Positions 12,905 to 25,400 of a stretch of 64,000 nucleotides of DNA are shown here, in pieces; position 1 is the first letter of the stretch, and every line of letters begins with the position of its first letter. The DNA is from Mya arenaria (lineage: Eukaryota; Mollusca; Bivalvia; Myida; Myidae), in assembly GCF_026914265.1 (NCBI RefSeq), contig NC_069125.1, forward strand, positions 65,275,479 to 65,339,478, written 5' to 3'. The translations under genes and the position numbers were made by a program. The notes under the pieces are model-generated. The model did no database searches. It saw only the letters and a list, made by a program, of their open reading frames with translations, and was not told the origin of the DNA.

Positions 12905-13605
12905 ATGTTAAAATCGCTAGATGACGCCGGGCGAAATTTTTGGTCATCCAATATTAAATCTTTGTTATTCACATACGGTTTTGGATACATTTCGATTGCT
13001 CAAGATGTAGGAAATATGGATCTATTTATATATATATTTAGACAACGGATAATTGACTGTTTCGACCAAAACTGGCATGACGATGTTAGTGATTCCTCAA
13101 GGTGTCATCATTATAAACATTACAAAACTTTATGAAATACAGAAAGGTACCTACATCTGGAAATTCCATTAAAATATAAGATTGTTTTGCTAGAGTTCGC
13201 TGTTCAAACCATAAACTAAACATGGAACTCGGTAGATATATAAATACTCCACAAGATGAGAGACTTTGTATATATTGTCTGAATCAAAATTTGACAGTTA
13301 TTGATTGTGAATATCATGCATTCTTTCAATGTCTTAAATTCGATATTATTCGTAGACAATATCTTTTTAACTGGTATTCATCTGGTAATAATTTTAATGA
13401 TTTCTACTCTTTAATGTCTACTGAAACTGATAATACAATATTGAAGTTAACAATCTATGTATACCATCTATTATATATAGCTTTATTTCCCCCATTTTCT
13501 GGGGATGTACATGGTATATGGTAATACATACACAAGAATAAATATTTACAAACAGAATACCAATTTGATAGTACTTGAATAAAATGAATTGAATTGAATT
13601 GAAAT
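12905..13605 (+). pseudogene. non-LTR retrotransposon 3' end with tail
   Basis: Translated pieces resemble the far C-terminus of a LINE ORF2: LFTYGFGYISIAQDVGNM, then RQRIIDCFDQNWHDDVSDSS, a stop and frame break near 13136-13220, then MELGRYINTPQDERLCIYC and a Cys/His cluster (CEYHAFFQC). The motif order matches the C-terminal part of the element at 4270-5965, though this copy is a different, 5'-truncated insertion on the plus strand. It ends in GAATAAAATGAATTGAATTGAATTG near 13580-13605, a short repeated tail typical of LINE 3' ends. Confidence 0.75.
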
Positions 13606-14347
13606 CAGCATTTTTCATTTCTCGTTTGTTGCATGCTTTAATTATATCATGCTCATGGTCCGCATACTCAAAATAAAAAAGTGTTTTGTTCCAATGCTGA
13701 CATATTTTATCAATAAAAAATGAGTGAATCAACTTCATACTTAATACTTATACAATCAGCTTAGAATGATATACTTTGTACACATAATTGCCAATTTAAA
13801 ATTATAGCATATGTACATTCTTACTTTTATATGTTGGTTAACAAATAAATGGAATACAAGTTTAAATGTTGTTTATACATTTTGAAATTAGAAAACAAGA
13901 CCAGTAAATGACTGGTAGAAACCCTTTGACATTATTTCATATATCAGTAAAATGAAATTGCACCATAAAGGCATCAATGAATGTTCTTATCAGTACTATT
14001 AAATCAATACAGTAAGACAATTTTGAATGGACCAGAAAAGAAATCAATTGTCACTAGCGAATTAAGGGGGAGGGGGTGGGGGCGCATCCCCTAATCGTCC
14101 AAAAGGTAATAAAATACGCTCCTAATGCACCATTTTTGGACAATAAATTGTAACAATTTTCAGGATGTTAATATGGATTATTTAAAGTTCATTGAATGTA
14201 TCTCCCCTACAAGAATTAATATAGTGTGGTAAAATCCAGACGACAATGTTGTGCATTTCCCTAAAGATAAAAATAAACAACTAGTATTTTTATTTTTTCC
14301 TTTGATTATTCATTATCGGTTTGTACAAATATTGTACTAAGTTGCCC
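13606..14347. other. intergenic, 3' side of fucosyltransferase-like gene
   Basis: No gene is visible. The right part must include the 3' untranslated region of the minus-strand gene ending at 14348. Confidence 0.4.
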
Positions 14348-16696
14348 CTAGTATCGAATAAAAAATCCATGCGATTTCATGTCGGCCTCGAGCGTATGCT
14401 CCGAAACGGAGTTCCGCAAAGATACATCGTTAGTACGGTTTGAATTATACTGAAAAAGTCCCCACGATATGCCTCGTAGATAGGCCGCCATGGACCCGAA
14501 CCCACTGGACGTAAGGACCAGCTGTTCGCATTGTGTCAGAACGAGCTGCTCCAGGATCGCCGAGTAGAAACCGCCACATGCCTCGGGGGTCTTCCGACTG
14601 AAACCAATGTGAACTATGCTTGTGTTCAGCTGCAGAACGTGCTCATGGCGAGCTGTCATTTCCTTCCGGACGTGTGAAGCATCTGCAGCAATAAATACAA
14701 GATTTGTGTGGCGATCTGTCCCTCTTTTGAAGAAAGATGATATCGTGCTTGTGTTGATGAACCCTCTACTCTGGACGAATGTTGGATCATTCGGAATATC
14801 TGGATTTTTGCCAATACGGATATGAGCACAATGTAGATTTTTCTTGGCTATCTGTTGGTCAACTAGTCTTAAATCGTGTAACAGTTTCTTGCCAGGGCGG
14901 AAAAGTATATGATACACAATGTTTATAAGATCTATTTTCGTATAAAGCTTTAGCCACGGCATCCGTACTGCCGTTAAGTTGGCGCTATAAAATAAAGGCA
15001 GCGCACACATATTCAGTATTATCTTTACAACCGTATCATTAAATAGTTCGGTATTGCTATTGTTGATTGACAGCAATCGTTTGAATTCCTGTCTTTCATT
15101 ATGGTAATTTAATGTTGTTATATCTTTGGATGAAAGTTTTCTGATATAGTCTTTGCATTTGGTCCAGTCATACAGGTTTGGATCCAAGAAGCGTTCCAGT
15201 TCACACGGCCTAGCCATATCCACCACGAACGTCCTATTAGATAGGAGAGCAAGGAGGAAGGCGGATATGATGCCCCTCTGTCTATCAGCAAGACCACCAC
15301 ACACAGTACCACCAGTGCACGAGTACACAAGAAACCGACCATTCACACATGACCTCAGGGTGTTAGGTGAATGGTATTTCAAATAAGTGTCCCATACAAA
15401 ATGTATTGCGCCCTTGAGAAAAGTCCTACGATCCGAGTCGTGACGAATGAACAATTTATCAAAATACAAATCATTCTGTTCGATATGTTTGTCTTCCATC
15501 TCTAGCGCAGCAGTATCGGAACCGTTGTAAGTGTGGCGTCTGTTAGTGGTGGGTGATACATACAGCATAAATATGAGGACTGCAAAGGCCAACATCAACA
15601 CGATGGGTATTGTCTGAAATTGTTAAATCGAAATTGATCATACAACATCAACGCAATGGATGATGTCTAACATTGTAAACATGGAAATAGACACACCGTT
15701 TGCCACTATCAACACAATGGATGCTGTCTAACATTGTAAACATGGAAATAGACACACCGTTTGCCACTATCAACACAATGGATGCAGTCTAACATTGTAA
15801 ACATGGAAATAGATACAACGTTGGCCATCATCAACCCAATGGATGCTGTCTAACATTGTAAACATGGAAATAGATACAACGTTGGCCATCATCAACCCAA
15901 TGGATGCTGTCTAACATTGTAAACATGGAAATAAACACAACGGCCGTTTGCATACATCAACACAATGAGATTTGTCTAAAACTTTAAAGAAAGAAATACA
16001 CACACCCTTTGCCAACATCAACATAGTGGTTGCTGTCTGAAAATGTAAATTGATAAATAAACACACCGTTTAATGCCACTATCAACACATCTTGGGTTAT
16101 GTCTAACATTGCAAACATATAAATAGACACATAGTTTGCCACTATCAACGCAATGGGTTCTATCTGAAATTGTAAACATGGAAATATACACACCGTTTGC
16201 CAAAATCACCACAGTGGGTGCTGTCTGAAATTGTAAACAGATAAATAGTCAAACCGTTTGCCAACATCAACATTTGGTCTTGTCTGAAATTGTAAACAGA
16301 GAAATAGATGCACCGTTTGACAACATCAACATTTTGTCTTATCTGAAATTGTAAACAGAGAAATAGATGCACCGTTTGACAATATCAACATTTGGTCTTG
16401 TCTGAAATTGTAAACAGAGAAATAGATGTTCCGTTTGCCAACATCAACACAGTGAGTGTTGTCTTAAATGGAAACACTAATTTGAGGCGGTGTTCTCAAA
16501 AGCAATAATGAATTTCATCGTTAGCCATGATAATCATGTACTTTCTTTCAAATACAAATTTAATAATATGATTTACCATTGCCTTTAACACGAAAATGAA
16601 CGTTTTAGATCAGGAACTTGTCATTGTTTGCTGCCCATATTGCAAATATACGACAATAAGCCGACTTACCTTTAATTTTAAACTTCTCTTCATCAT
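14348..16696 (-). CDS. type II membrane fucosyltransferase-like glycosyltransferase
   Basis: Two exons, 16696-16670 and 15613-14348, join in phase 0 to give 430 residues. Exon 1 codes for MMKRSLKLK and ends at a GTAAGT donor. Exon 2 opens after an AATTTCAG acceptor with TIPIVLMLAFAVLIFMLYV. Together they make a short basic cytosolic tail and a signal anchor, as in Golgi transferases. The lumenal part has CGGLADRQRGIISAFLLALL followed by NRTFVVDMARPCELERFLDP, and later CAHIRIGKNPDIP and LVLTSSGFGSMAAYL. These recall the GDP-fucose-binding GT-B fold shared by xyloglucan, NodZ-like and O-fucosyltransferases, with HxRx in the usual place. Several N-glycosylation sequons are present. The family is inferred from motif style, and donor and acceptor are unknown. 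The intron is filled by a tandem array that copies the exon 2 acceptor. Confidence 0.8.
15586..16465. repeat. 61-bp tandem repeat spanning the exon 2 acceptor and intron
   Basis: About 15 diverged units follow each other at roughly 54-65 bp spacing, most at 61. Unit landmarks (atcaac...) fall near 15593, 15647, 15708, 15769, 15830, 15891, 15956, 16016, 16080, 16142, 16200, 16261, 16320, 16379 and 16438. The first unit is the start of exon 2 itself together with its splice acceptor. The others fill the intron of the fucosyltransferase-like gene. Confidence 0.9.
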
Positions 16697-19137
16697 TCCA
16701 CCTCTTTATGTCCTTGGTCTTTCAAAATCAGTTATTGTCAGTCGATAATAGTTGTATTGTTTAATATATTACTTTGATTATAACCATTCTTCATACGCAC
16801 GGACTGTGACCATATATCCTGTGATCTAAGACTATTATATATCAAGCGATACTATCACTCCTAACATTCCGAAAAGTGTATCGAACTTATCTCACACGAA
16901 AATAAAATTATAATGCGAACCCTATCTTGTTTTGTTTATAAAGATTTGAAATGCATCAAAAGAGATACTAGCCCTTGCTCCGATATTTGCTCGCTGATGT
17001 CGACATATCCGGACTTGCTTTATGAACATATATTGGATTGAAAAGGGCTGTATTACCCGTCAATATGTAAATGTATGACTATATAATGTATGACTATATA
17101 AAAAGAATGTGAGTTGAAATGAATACAAGTCCGAAACTTTAAAGTACCAAAAACAAGTGCTTTAGAAGTATTTTAAATATACAGTAAGTGGATATTAAAC
17201 TTGTACAACAATACGTGATGCTGAAAATATTTGTTTTTTTAATTGATACTAAAGATTATTGTTCATTTTAACATTGCATATGAAGCACATTAAAGTTTAT
17301 GTTTAGAATAATTGTTCAGGACTATAAAATAATTAATATTATTCATTACAAGTTAGATAATCTACATCAAATATGTTCCAAAACCAATGTTCAATTATAC
17401 CTCACACGCAAAGGATTCGAATTTATTGTGTACACGCATTATTGCCATTCTACCGAAAATCTTTATAAAAATGTACATGTTTCCTTTATAAGTTACTCAT
17501 GGGCTTTAACCGTATTCTTCTTCTTCTTGGCGTCTTCTTCTTCATGTTACGAAATATTATACGAATTATGCCAATGTAGATAATTCGATATCAAATTTAT
17601 ATAATATTTAGATTCAATAAAACAGTGAAATAAAATCAAATCAAATCGTTAGGACATGTCCGTGAAATCGCCAAATTGTAAATGGCTTACAGTCGGAGCC
17701 CGCGGAAGACGCTTGCGGGAGTCTGTCCCACCTTAAGTGGCACGACCCCGGTTAAAATTTAAAAACAACAGCATTGCATTATTGATTTCATACAAAAAAT
17801 ATAATTATTATACATGGGAATTATCACTTGGTCGCAATAATACATCGGCCGTACAATGCCGCGTATAAATCGTCCGATTCAACCAACGAATTCGACATTT
17901 ACGGATGGTTTACGTGAAGGTAGGATCTTTAGAATAGGCGCAAAGTACCTGCATTGTAACAAAATTTACTCTCGTGATTTTTTTGTTTTTCGGAGGTTTG
18001 CTTAGTTTAGGCCTGAAACTCTATACAGATCTTATTAATATTTGTACATTGTCTGTATAAGTCCGTTATCCGAGTGTTTCAGGTATGTAAACTATTCAAA
18101 ATATTTATTCAACTTGCAAATGTATTCTTTCTGGTAAGTGTCAAGGTTTGTTTGTGTTTAACAAAAGTTATGGACAAATTTCAAAGCAAGTACAATGTCC
18201 GAACGAGTTCATGTTCATAGCATTTCTCAGTAATAATTATTAACTGCCCCCTTCTTGTAGATCATGTTGTACCACAACACGTTTGTCCATACTTAAATCG
18301 CTTTCCTGTCATGTTCTCATGCAAGTGATTTGGTTTAAGATTTTCGTGCAAGTAAGCATTGCTATATCTGTCTATAATAAAGTTCCTTCGATCTTTATTT
18401 AGAAATAGTCCATTGTTTTAAAAAACCCTTTACCTCTATAAATAATTTCAGATGTGCAAAGTTTACAAAGGACACTTTTTGTTTGATATTACATGTACGA
18501 TATTTTAAATATGTGGTAAAAATAATTAATATTAATAAAAAAAATATTAATATTAATGCTCAGTAAGAAATTTGTACAAAACACACTCTTTATTCGATTG
18601 ATACTCTAGAAGTCTTTGTCAATAAGTAATTCTAATTAATTACTATATTATAACTGTGCCCAATATCTTTAATTGGATAAACCTTCGTATGGTGGGCATT
18701 CGTTTCTATTTTGTATTCAGTTCTCATCATAAGGCTCTCTTACTAACACACTCCCCGAACCCGTTAAAATAAAAATGTGCCTAGTTATTTATATAACTCG
18801 TATATTGACTCTTGACGGATCCTATATTTAAAGGAAAATAAATGCAAATAAAATCAATAACTGAATATGAGCCGTGAATTATTGAAAGCTATTAAAGGGA
18901 CTAGACACCCGATGATACCATTGCAATAAAAAAAGAAAATTGTCTTAAACTTACAAAAAAATGATATCGTTGTGTACAACGCATTGAATCTTATTTTCTG
19001 AAGTTACTTTGACATCGATTACGACACATGCATCTTTCACAGTTGTTGCGTATTTTTCCAAATCGAAATTCAGTATTGGGCCAGTCTACCACGTAAATCC
19101 CAGTAAATTAAAAAAAAAATAGCGTCGGTTTATGCAC
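16697..19137. other. intergenic, no gene recognised
   Basis: This contains the 5' flank of the minus-strand transferase gene and AT-rich sequence. Near 17299-17640 an open stretch ends close to AATAAAACAG and an AAATCAAATC tail, which may be the end of another degraded retroelement, but no protein similarity was recognised. Confidence 0.35.
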
Positions 19138-19182
<45 letters not shown>

Positions 19183-19235
19183 TGGTAGTGGTAGTGGTAG
19201 TGGTAGTGGTGGTGGTGGTGGTGGTGGTGGTGGTG

Positions 19236-19291
<56 letters not shown>
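19138..19291 (+). repeat. compound TAG/TGG trinucleotide microsatellite
   Basis: Uninterrupted (TAG)n passes into (TAGTGG)n, then pure (TGG)n, and back to (TAG)n over about 154 bp. The symmetric arrangement suggests TGG expansion inside an older TAG run. Confidence 0.97.
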
Positions 19292-19292
<1 letters not shown>

Positions 19293-20529
19293 ACTCACTG
19301 CTCTGTTAAAATATCATATCGGTATAGATTGTAAACTATAAATCTGAATGTGTTTTTCAGTTGTATTTCAACCTCAATCACGGACCTATCGGTCCATGCC
19401 TCAATGCATGTTCACAAATTGAAATTTGATAAAACTATCCAAAAAAGAAAACATTTAAAAAAAGTTTATAGGCCTATATCTGAAATCAAGCTTTACTCGC
19501 TCAATGTGGCAGAGATCTTTTCTGTCACGGGAGGTCACTGCGTATAGTAGGAAATTTAAAAATCGCGTGTGAGTGTGAGACCGGTTAAAAGGTGGACGTT
19601 TCGACTAGAACTGGAAAATCCCATTGAAAACGAAAGTGGATTTTGTTTTTGGGTATTATTTTTGTTGTATTTATTCAATAAGAATAAGAATAACAAATTC
19701 ATTATCTAACGTATTATGATATGTTTGTATATACAATCACTACTTGAAATTCCTGTGGTTAGTTTGCAAGAATCCTGACCAGTCAGGCTTTATACAAGTT
19801 AGCAGTTAGACCTATGTACTGGCTACACCTACTGTAGTAACCTAGTCATAGGTGTCCGTCACATGGCTTGATCGTTAAAATATGGCCCTTTGATATTGTC
19901 TAAAATTTAACAAAAAAATAATTAAAATTGATAAAATGACATTTCAACATAACTCGAGAGTTTAACTTGATAAATATCAATATAATTATTGCAGACATGT
20001 GAACCTTTATTCAGACATTTATTCAGATAATGAACATGAGATGACGAAAAACTCTTAAGAAAATAATGGTGCTTTCTTTATGTGGTCTCTGTTGAATACA
20101 ATATAACTTCAATCTGTTTTTGTTGTTCACGCATTCAGTTCGGAAGTATGCGTATAGCAAGAGTGTTTAGTAGCCTGATGTCACTAATTGATGATGATTG
20201 ATACACGTGTCCCTTGATTGGATTATCTCACCGTAAATAAAATAGGCTCCACACTATGTAACCCAGGACCAACAGGAGCAGGGGCTGCTATATTCCTCGA
20301 GGGTTACAATAGTTAACCAATACTTCTTAACAAGAGTGTCTCAAATCACAGCAACAACTACACAGGAGAACTTGTCAGTATAGAAATTATATTAATTTAA
20401 TAGCGCTGCAGTTCTTAGTCTCACTCGGGATAAAAAACAGGTCAATACAAATATTCACCGACTGTCAGAGCGCAATTCACACAGCTTTTGCTTCTACTGA
20501 GCTACCCCCGAATAACATTGAAACTGTAC
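19292..20529. other. intergenic, no gene recognised
   Basis: I find no exon, RNA gene or clear repeat in this AT-rich stretch. Confidence 0.35.
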
Positions 20530-21170
20530 TTGACATTAAATCACATCTATCCAATATTGATGAAAAAGAGAACATTTTGAAAGTGCATTGGATACCTGGA
20601 CAACAAAACATCAGGGGCAGCAGACCAACAAGCGAAAGTAGGGGCAATGGATGCTACAAAGTTAGCCCAAGAATTTGATAAAAAAATAGATGGAAAAACA
20701 GTGAGACAAATGATGAAATGCAAAATTAGGGAGGAAAAATGGCCGCGACAATACCACCACAAAGAAAAATCTGTCGCCATACATGATGTTTCCATTGAAC
20801 CAGGGAAACGAATTTGTGTCGGTGAAAACAACAGAAAAATGTATAGTTTAATCAATTAGCTTCTGAGCGGACATATGCGCCTCAAAGATCACTGGGCCAA
20901 AATCACTCCGGAACATACAGACAACTGCTGTGACACATGTAAAATGCCAGAAACAGCAGATCACTACATTTTCCATTGCTTAAAGTAATCAGATGCCAGA
21001 AAAAAGCTACAACAGCGGACGGAAGAAATTCTCTATAGGCACAATGTTTCGTGCTCATTCATCACAATAGGAGTACTGGCAGGGGAAGTACATGACATTT
21101 CTATTGGAGCAAAGCAAGATTTGGTGACTTCTTTGTGTGACTTCCTGCGAGATACAAACAGGCTGTAATT
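20530..21170 (+). pseudogene. LINE fragment: RNase H end and C-terminal region
   Basis: The plus strand reads VHWIPGQQNIRGSRP, matching the last RNase H box of some LINEs (WxPGHxxIxGNExAD). It is followed in other frames by KIDGKTVRQMMKCK, then LLSGHMRLKDHWAKI and a CCDTCKMPETADHYIFHC knuckle, the usual C-terminal block after RNase H in these elements. Stops and frameshifts (for example near 20857 and 20987) make it non-functional. RNase H places it in a different lineage from the two other LINE pieces in this window. Confidence 0.75.
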
Positions 21171-21358
21171 AACGCATGCAAGAACAAAATAAGAATAACA
21201 ACAATTAAACTTATTGGCAACTTTCCGTTTTTCTACAAAAGTAAAGAGTTTAAGTACACGAAGATTCATAGCACTGAGACAATAACGACGAATGAAGTCG
21301 ATAGCACATTGAGATCATAGGCGACAACAAAGCCATAATTCGATATACCACCACTACC

Positions 21359-21681
21359 AAATAGGCTAGTGTCGCAGAAATATGCTATTTTTAAAAACAT
21401 CTTTCAAACTCACTAAAAAAGAAAGAAAAAAGAAAGAAAAATCATCATAAAATCATTTTTTCTGTAATGTTCTGTTTAAATATAATTATATATATATATA
21501 AATAAATCTCTGGTTTATTTCAATATAATGATATAGCAGGCTATTTTTGTAGACAAATGTTATTTTCGCGAAAATAGGCTAGTGTCGCAGAAATAGGCTA
21601 TTTTTAAAAACATCTTTCAAACTCACTAAAAAAGAAAGAAAAATCATCATAAAATCATTTTTCTATAATGTTCCGTTAAAA

Positions 21682-21760
<79 letters not shown>

Positions 21761-21795
21761 CTCTGGTTTATTTCAATATAATGATATAGCAGGCT
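21359..21795. repeat. tandem duplication of about 215 bp with (AT)n tracts
   Basis: A block starting AATAGGCTAGTGTCGCAGAA occurs at 21359 and again at 21574. Each copy continues through the same AAAGAAAGAAAA and TATAATTATAT stretches to ATGATATAGCAGGCTAT. The AT run is short in the first copy (about 21490-21505) and about 60 bases long in the second (about 21690-21753). Confidence 0.9.
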
Positions 21796-21804
21796 ATGTG
21801 GACC

Positions 21805-21910
21805 TAGTCATTCTAAAATGCAGTCCAGGTTTTAATGATGTTTAGCCTGGATGTTTAGTCCAGGCTAAACATCATTAAAAATATGCCTGGATGGCATTTT
21901 AGAATGACTA
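21805..21910. mobile_element. 106-bp foldback MITE
   Basis: The ends are perfect inverted copies (TAGTCATTCTAAAATGC and its complement). The interior is a second inverted repeat around GTTTAGCCTGGATGTTTAGTC, so almost the whole element can fold into one hairpin. TA at both outer edges would fit a TA target duplication. Confidence 0.75.
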
Positions 21911-22224
21911 ACCATACCGTTACATATTGTTTTGTCACTCCCCACTTTCCCCATAAGAAAATTCCCAAACAAATGTTGTTTTAAAGATTTTTGGCAAATT
22001 TTGGAAATAAAATGTTATGGTATTATTCATTTATTCATAATAAAAAGTGAAGAAACCAGTAGTTTCTGAAGAAGGTGTGAATGTTAAAAAAGTACAGTGC
22101 TTGTTCATTAAAGTGTCACCTTTACCAGCATGCCAAACAGAGTAAAGAGACACTTTAATTGATGAACATCTTGAATCATGATTCCTATCCTACATGCCAG
22201 AGGCATTTGGTACATTTTATTGGC

Positions 22225-22318
22225 TGCTGGGTCAGCAACTGAGCCCCATTTGCAATTTGAACCTTCCACCTCCCACTTTTTTGGTGGATGCCCTAACCAC
22301 TCGGCCACAGAGGCTATT
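22225..22318 (-). repeat. tRNA-derived SINE
   Basis: The minus strand reads GCCTCTGTGGCCGAGTGGTT, a strong tRNA-Ser/Leu-like A-box region, followed by GGTTCAAATTG as B box and a non-tRNA body. The cloverleaf 3' half is not intact, so this is read as a SINE rather than a working tRNA gene. Confidence 0.65.
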
Positions 22319-22457
22319 TATTAACCTTAGTACATGTGCAATACCTTGGTAAGGTGAGAAAATGCAACTACTTAATTATAATAGCAAAACTGCCATTTAT
22401 GAAGCCTCCGCGGACCAGCATTAGTTGAAATTGTGTTTTACTTTACAGATTTGAATA

Positions 22458-25400
22458 ATGGACAAAGGAACAAAGTTTACATTTCCTGCCTCATTTTACC
22501 CGAGGTACCGACACTTAAAGCAGCGACTTGCTGAATTAGTGCCACGATTATGTCGTATCACAGGTAAAACTTCTTTATTACTGTAACAATTTATATATTG
22601 AATAGACAACATGTATGTAAGTATAATTAATATAAAATTACTGTTTCATTTTTAACTTAATCATAGAAGCTTTAAAATAATACAAGTAATAGATGTGTTT
22701 ATAACATTTTCAAGTTTGAAATTTCAATAATAATGAAAAAAAAAACAGATTTGTGGGAAAACTGTGAGAAAGAATAAGCTATTGTTTAGCTGATATTGCT
22801 TTTTGGCATTCATCTTGAAATAAATTGCATGTCCTTGAAAACATCAATTTACTTATAGTGAGGCCTGATTTTAACAGTTTTACTGACTCACTGACAAATA
22901 TATGTATATCTATTGTAGAAGCTGGCAGCCTGCCTGATGCTACGTTGAATGGGAGAGAACTGCTGAAGGAGATTGTACAGTCTGCGGAGCACTTCAGAAG
23001 CAGCGTCACTCTCTATGTTTTTGATGAGCCAAAGGGACTAAAGAAACCAGATCTCTTCGTACAGAATCATGTAAAGCATAAAAAACATCAGCTTCGAAAT
23101 TTTCAACTTGTCTTTTTTACGGCCCAGCAAAATAATTGTGGATTCCCTATAATAATCACCTGGGCTGTCCCTCCGTTAGTCCACATTTTTTAAATCAACT
23201 TAAGATATTTCAGAGTAAATGTTTATGATATGTGAGCAACATTTTAATTGCATGGCCCATTTTGTAATAATTGTCCTTTCTAACTTTTAACCTGATCAGC
23301 AGAGGACCTCTATTGATTTTGAGGATTGTTTGTCAAAGTTTATGGTGACCTTGATATCAAAAAGCTTTGCCAACTAAAAACATGAGTATGCTTGTGCTTA
23401 AGGTCCTCAAATTTGGTAGGGAGTTTTGTCATGACCTGAAGAAGACTCTTCTGGTATGAAAGTCAAAGTTAGAGGTAACAGTTACCTTGAAAACAAAACT
23501 TGTCTAAATCTAGAACACTTCAACCTACAGTCCTCAAACTTGACCTGTTGATCCCTATTATTTATCAAATTAACAGATCAAAGATCAAGGTCAACTTATT
23601 TGAAAACAGGTATAATTAAAAAAAAAAAAAATCAATGATAAGTAACTAAATTGTTTGCTTGAAAGTTGCAATAAATTGACCATTGGCATTGCTGTATTAT
23701 TATAAACATTTTGGTTTTCACTTCATTTAATGTTTAAGCTGAGTGAGGCTTTCTGTTTATCTGTATAACTGGCACTACCAATATTCTGAACACATTTTAA
23801 ATCAGGGGCATTTGTCCTCTGCCTGTGAAAGCTCTTGTTACAGTTATGCCTGTTTTGTAAGAGGAGCATGCAGTATTTCTTTTCATAACTGTTGCAGGTA
23901 TCATATGGAGATGACAAGGAGGATCACAAACGTACCACCTGGTCCGAGTTCCAATCATCAACAGGGAATGCCTCTATGTACGAATGTACCATCTGTGTGT
24001 GTGTGGTCACGTCTGCCAAGGTATGGGATGTTTATTGAGAAATGATTAAATAAGTATAAAATTTGAAAGTTGTCTACAACTGCATTTTTTTGTAAATATC
24101 TTTTGCCGTTATTTTTGGTTACTTAGCAAATGGAAGCCAATTAAGTAACTTTTTTAGGTTGCATACATGAAGTATACTCTTATGTAAATCTTAAATGTCT
24201 GTGGCTGAAAAATGCTGTTTTTTTCATTTCAATTCTATGTAATTTAGAAATAACTGACTTTGTATGCTGTATGGGCATCATTAGTCAAGTTATGCCCAGC
24301 AAGATCACTTGGAATAGGCTCATCAATTTTCAGAATTTCTTGGAGTTTCTGAAGAGTACAACGATGTTGCTGACAAATGTGCAGAAGGGTAACATTGTCA
24401 TCTACAGCACACAAGACTGTAAATGTTACCGGTATTACGACATCTCTGACCAGGAGGACCCAATTATAGAGCCCTCCACCCAGTCACTGTCTGCTCTCAT
24501 ACAGACACTGCTCGAGACCAAAATCATGGCAATGTTTGAGCAAATAGCAGCATTTATCAACAAATTCATTCCAAAGGTATTGAATTCGGATCATTTTCGT
24601 TGTTCGTTGATATATTAACTGTTAAATTATAGTTGAATGTGTAACAGTTGATATTTGAGCATAAGAGTCGTTGCGATGAGAATTGGGACTTCCTGGAATA
24701 TCGCAAACCTGAACCTTGTAATACCTGCACCACAACATCCCTCTTCATTTTACATACTTTAGTTGTATAATTATATATCCTATTGTAATATTGTTAGCAA
24801 GTACTTTAAGTGAACAGTTTGCGTCCACAGGAGGGTGAGGAGCTTGAAGTGCCGATAATGTCTGCCATCGACACAAGCCTGCAGTTGGCCATGAAGGACG
24901 AGAACGTGATTATTGACATCTCCCCCGACAGGGGAATGCAAGAAAGTAAGCTTTTTTTGGCATTTTGCTCAAAATGGCTGCAGTATTTGTACAACAAAAT
25001 ACAAGTCAGTAATAATACAATTGTTGTTTGATAGATGGAATAAAACACCTCCATTTACTTGCTACTGTTGCATTATTATATCTATAAAAACTGACAGGAG
25101 CTTTTTTTGAAATAGGATGCTTTATTACTATTACCTGAGGGCAGCCATTCCGCCGTTCTGTACATTTGTCAATATTACTATAACCTGAGGGCAGCCATTC
25201 CACTGTTCTGTACATTTGTCAATTTGTATGATGGCCCAATTCTAGTAATAGCCAAAATTTATCTTAGTATTTATAACAAAATCTTATTTATTGTATGATA
25301 GCCAATGATGGAAATATGAAGATACCAGCAGATTTGACTGCATTGGAAAAGAACCAGATATTCCGCAGAAAAATAGTGGCCTATTTTACCAACAAAATTA

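Noticed and set aside
17299..17583. Plus-strand open frame of 94 codons with a nearby AATAAA
   Set aside because: No recognisable protein character, splice context or similarity. The AAATC tail fits a degraded retroelement at least as well.
22108..22308. Minus-strand open frame of 66 codons
   Set aside because: It overlaps a tRNA-derived SINE, and its opening residues are a translation of the tRNA-like head.
24248..24333. Upstream extension of gene B exon 4 through an AATTTAG acceptor
   Set aside because: That acceptor gives phase 1, which does not fit the phase-0 end of exon 3. The CAATTTTCAG acceptor ending at 24333 gives phase 0 and matches the start of the equivalent exon in gene A.
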